Shown here one piece after another: positions 61,433-64,000 of a stretch of DNA of 64,000 nt. Below the pieces are notes generated by a model. That model saw nothing but the letters and a program-made list of their open reading frames with translations. It searched no databases and was not told the DNA's origin. The DNA lies in assembly GCF_001302565.1 (NCBI RefSeq), contig NZ_CP012750.1, forward strand, positions 310,001 to 374,000, given 5' to 3'. This DNA is from Glutamicibacter halophytocola (GTDB taxonomy: Bacteria > Actinomycetota > Actinomycetes > Actinomycetales > Micrococcaceae). Made by a program: the position numbers and the translations under genes. Numbering within the stretch: position 1 is the first letter of the stretch; every line of letters starts with the position of its first letter.

Positions 61433-63289
61433 ATGAAGCAGACGGATCAATCATTTGAAGACCTCGTCGGCGAGCTGCATACAGCTCGACAACGACGACC
61501 AAAGAAATATTCGGTTTCAGGAACCGACTATTGGGTATTCGGAATCGCTGGCGCCTTGGCGCTGGCATTTATCATTTGGGGTTTCGTAACCCCCGAGGGC
61601 TTGGGTAAAGCCGCAGACGTGGCCCTTAACTGGGTCATCACCAACACTGGTTGGCTGTTTATCATTGCAGCCTCGGTATTCGCAATATTTGTCATCGTGG
61701 TCGCTGCGAAGAACTTCGGGCGCATCCCGCTGGGCAAGGACGACGAAAAACCGCAATTCAGTACAGTTTCATGGATCTCCATGATGTTTGCTACCGGCAT
61801 GGGCATCGGCTTGGTGTTCTACGGCGTGGGAGAACCGCTGTTCTTCTACATGTCACCGCCGCCAGGCACCGTTGAAGGGTCTACCGACGCTGCCCTGAGC
61901 ACCGCCATGGGCACCACGCTCTTCCACTGGACGCTGTTCCCGTGGGCGATGTATGCCATCGTCGGCTTGGGCATGGCCTACGGCAGTTTCCGCCTGGGGC
62001 GCCCGCAGCTGTTCTCGGCAATGTTCTCCTCCGTCTTCGGAGAGCGCATTGTGCACGGCTGGGGCGGCCGCACCATTAATATCCTCGCCATTATCGCTAC
62101 CCTATTCGGCTCCGCCTGTTCACTGGGACTGGGCGCACTGCAGATTGGTGGCGGCATCCAGTCCGCTGGCATCCTTGAAAAGGTTGGCTCCGGCGTCCTG
62201 GTAGTGATCATCGCGATCCTTACCGCATTGTTTGTCGCTTCGGCTGTCTCCGGCATCGAGCGCGGCATCCAGTGGCTGTCGAACATCAACATGGTCTTGG
62301 CAGTGATCCTGGCGCTGATCGTCTTCATCGGCGGCCCAACGCTATTCATCCTCAACGTCGTCCCGAACGCCGTGGGCGCATTCATTGGCGACCTTCCAGA
62401 GATGGCTTCGCGTACCGCGGCCTCCGGCGACGGCACCATGTCCAGCTGGCTGTCCTCCTGGACTGTCTTCTACTGGGCTTGGTGGATCTCATGGAGCCCA
62501 TTCGTGGGCCTGTTCATCGCTCGCATTTCGCGTGGCCGCACCATCCGCCAGTTTGTCACCGGCGTGCTGCTGGTTCCATCGGCTGTCACCCTGCTGTGGT
62601 TCTCCATCTTCGGCGGTGGCGCCATTGGCTTGCAGGAACGCGCGGAGCGTGCAGGCAACACCGGCGAGGCGCTGGCCAAGGTGGTGGATGGGGCTCCGGA
62701 CATCAACTTCGACCTGATCCTCTTCGATCTGCTTAATGCGCTTCCGCTCTCCGGCTGGATTGCCACGGTGCTGATGATCGTCACGGTCTTGCTGATCGCG
62801 ATCTTCTTCGTCACCGGCGCCGACTCGGCTTCCATCGTGATGGGTGCCTTGAGCGAGCGCGGGGCCGAGGAGCCGACCAAGAAGTCCGTGGTCTTCTGGG
62901 GTGTCGCCACCGGTGCTGTTGCCGCAGTCATGCTGTTGGCGGGTGGCGATCATCCGGCCGAGGCGCTCAACGGCTTGAAGAACATCACGATTGTCTCGGC
63001 CTTGCCGTTCGTGATCGTGATGCTGCTGTTGTGCGTCGCACTATGGAAGGACCTGAGCCGCGATCCGCTGATCTTGCGCGGCAAGGTGGCCCGCACCGTG
63101 CTTGAGCAATCGGTGACCCAGGGCGTGGACCGGCACGAAGGCAGCCAGTTCAGCCTGATGACCACCGAGATTCCCATCATCAAGCCGGCCGGGAAGCCGG
63201 AAGATGGTGTGGTGGATTCAGCTCCGGTGATAGTTACCGAGGCTGTTGTGGAACCGTCCACGGATTCTTCCGAATCCAAGGATTCCTAG
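61433..63289 (+). CDS. BCCT-family osmolyte transporter
   Basis: A 618-residue betaine/carnitine/choline transporter. Seen: twelve hydrophobic segments between about residues 35 and 545, MMFATGMGIGLVFYGVGEPL (substrate/sodium site of span 3), FHWTLFPWAMYAIVGL, and the signature YWAWWISWSPFVGLFIARIS followed by RGRTIRQF. The C-terminal 70 residues are hydrophilic. It imports glycine betaine or a related solute with sodium; the glycine-rich span 3 (MGIG) points to sodium coupling. AAGGAAG precedes the ATG by about 7 bases. Single gene with its own terminator. Confidence 0.94.
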   Translation: MKQTDQSFEDLVGELHTARQRRPKKYSVSGTDYWVFGIAGALALAFIIWGFVTPEGLGKAADVALNWVITNTGWLFIIAASVFAIFVIVVAAKNFGRIPLGKDDEKPQFSTVSWISMMFATGMGIGLVFYGVGEPLFFYMSPPPGTVEGSTDAALSTAMGTTLFHWTLFPWAMYAIVGLGMAYGSFRLGRPQLFSAMFSSVFGERIVHGWGGRTINILAIIATLFGSACSLGLGALQIGGGIQSAGILEKVGSGVLVVIIAILTALFVASAVSGIERGIQWLSNINMVLAVILALIVFIGGPTLFILNVVPNAVGAFIGDLPEMASRTAASGDGTMSSWLSSWTVFYWAWWISWSPFVGLFIARISRGRTIRQFVTGVLLVPSAVTLLWFSIFGGGAIGLQERAERAGNTGEALAKVVDGAPDINFDLILFDLLNALPLSGWIATVLMIVTVLLIAIFFVTGADSASIVMGALSERGAEEPTKKSVVFWGVATGAVAAVMLLAGGDHPAEALNGLKNITIVSALPFVIVMLLLCVALWKDLSRDPLILRGKVARTVLEQSVTQGVDRHEGSQFSLMTTEIPIIKPAGKPEDGVVDSAPVIVTEAVVEPSTDSSESKDS

Positions 63290-63293
63290 CATC

Positions 63294-63337
63294 AAATAGT
63301 CGAAGCCACGTCCCGCGGGACGTGGCTTCGACTATTT
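63294..63337. terminator. 44-bp perfect palindrome, bidirectional terminator
   Basis: Two 22-base arms meeting at CCCGCGGG, with AAATAG at one end and CTATTTAAA at the other, between the convergent BCCT and acetyl-CoA synthetase genes. Confidence 0.92.
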
Positions 63338-63362
63338 AAAGCGGATTTTCTTCAGTTGCGCT

Positions 63363-64000
63363 TTAGCGGCGTGCCCGGCAGATTGCATTGATCTCGGGAA
63401 TGCACGGTTCATTCTGCAGGCTGGTGGTGTCACCCAGCGTGGTTCCTTCAAATAGCTGTGTGAGCAGGCGGCGCATGATCTTGCCCGAACGGGTTTTGGG
63501 AACATCCGGTACCAGCAGCACATCGCGCGGCTTGGCAATCGGGCCTATCTGGGTGGCTACCGTGGAACGAAGCTCAGCTATGAATTGTGCCTGGCGCGCG
63601 GCGAGCTGCTCATCAGGGTTTTCGCCAATCAGCGACTTGTCCAGGGGCACCACGAAGGCGGTGGCCGCATGTCCGGTTTTTGCATCCGGGGTGGGGCAGA
63701 CGCCGGCCTCGACGACACCGGAGTTGGTGACCAGCGCAGACTCGATTTCAATGGTCGATAACCGGTGCCCGGAAATATTGATCACGTCATCGGTGCGGCC
63801 CAGGATGAAAATATCTCCATCCTCGTCAAAACGTGCCCCATCGCCGGCGAGGAACCAGCCTTGCTGGACGTACTTCTCCCAGTAGCTGGTGTAGTAGCGT
63901 TCAGGGTTGCCCCATACCGTGCGCGCCATGGACGGGCCGGTGCGGGTGATGACAATATTGCCCTGGGTATTGGGCTCAACTCGCTGTCCCTGGGCATCAA
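63363..64000 (-). CDS. acs: acetyl-CoA synthetase, C-terminal part (runs off window)
   Basis: Partial gene: the frame enters from beyond 64000 and ends at 63363, giving about 212 residues. Seen: GPSMARTVWGNPERYYTSYW, GWFLAGDGARFDEDGDIFIL, GRTDDVINISGHRLSTIEIE (the hinge), and the C-terminal PKTRSGKIMRRLL with the catalytic Lys. This is the adenylate-forming C-terminal domain of acetyl-CoA synthetase, which activates acetate to acetyl-CoA. The Lys is the usual acetylation control site in the family. Confidence 0.93.
   Translation of the reverse strand, partial: DAQGQRVEPNTQGNIVITRTGPSMARTVWGNPERYYTSYWEKYVQQGWFLAGDGARFDEDGDIFILGRTDDVINISGHRLSTIEIESALVTNSGVVEAGVCPTPDAKTGHAATAFVVPLDKSLIGENPDEQLAARQAQFIAELRSTVATQIGPIAKPRDVLLVPDVPKTRSGKIMRRLLTQLFEGTTLGDTTSLQNEPCIPEINAICRARR

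Overview
The window looks like chromosome of a high-GC actinobacterium of the Micrococcaceae type (Arthrobacter/Glutamicibacter-like). The grounds are a GC-rich core with mostly ATG starts and AGGAG-type ribosome sites, a furA-katG pair, a fructose PTS operon joined to general PTS genes, and IS21-type elements. The genus is inference. No tRNA, rRNA or CRISPR array was seen.

Region 1 (1-13262) is clearly AT-richer than the rest and holds a RiPP gene cluster. A divergent full-length lantibiotic dehydratase faces an operon of a PqqD-like leader-binding protein, a HExxH maturase, a 54-residue candidate precursor followed by an attenuator hairpin, a fold-III PLP decarboxylase, a degenerate Cys/Met-type PLP enzyme, a lopsided heterodimeric ABC exporter, an arginase with an RRE-like N-terminus, and a tandem GNAT. 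The precursor has no cysteine and no LanC is visible. The likely product is a linear peptide carrying dehydrated residues, with possible Arg-to-ornithine conversion, hydroxylation and acylation. The chemistry is inferred from families.

Region 2 (13263-36895) is an accessory island. It opens with an IS21-type element (14077-16820) that landed in an older istB; the old reading frame can be rebuilt across a 4-bp AAGC duplication. Beyond it, accessory genes alternate with long gene-free stretches built from a recurring motif set (GGGGACATACC, GGTACGTCC, GGTATGTCCC, GCGCTCGCCG). The genes are orphan membrane proteins, an AbiE toxin-antitoxin pair with a palindromic operator, a winged-helix plasmid-type protein, a Xre/MbcA antitoxin beside a stop-broken RES toxin, an AlbA_2 (Schlafen-type) protein, a DUF1016 nuclease remnant, two uncharacterised proteins and a frameshifted DUF932 gene. 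This looks like a defence/plasmid-derived island in decay.

Region 3 (36892-64000) is ordinary core chromosome: an MFS exporter; the fruR-fruK-fruA-ptsI-ptsH operon; metY under a SAM-I riboswitch followed by a CoA-binding protein; a histidine phosphatase; a sigma factor-ogt pair; a shikimate dehydrogenase-like gene divergent from an MHS transporter; an amine/amino-acid catabolic group (flavin amine oxidase, AGCS symporter, GntR regulator, DapA-family lyase, aldehyde dehydrogenase) sharing a GTGATCAC operator; a roughly 300-bp tandem duplication between the aldehyde dehydrogenase and katG; furA with a perfect operator; a BCCT osmolyte transporter; and the 3' end of an acetyl-CoA synthetase gene running off the window.
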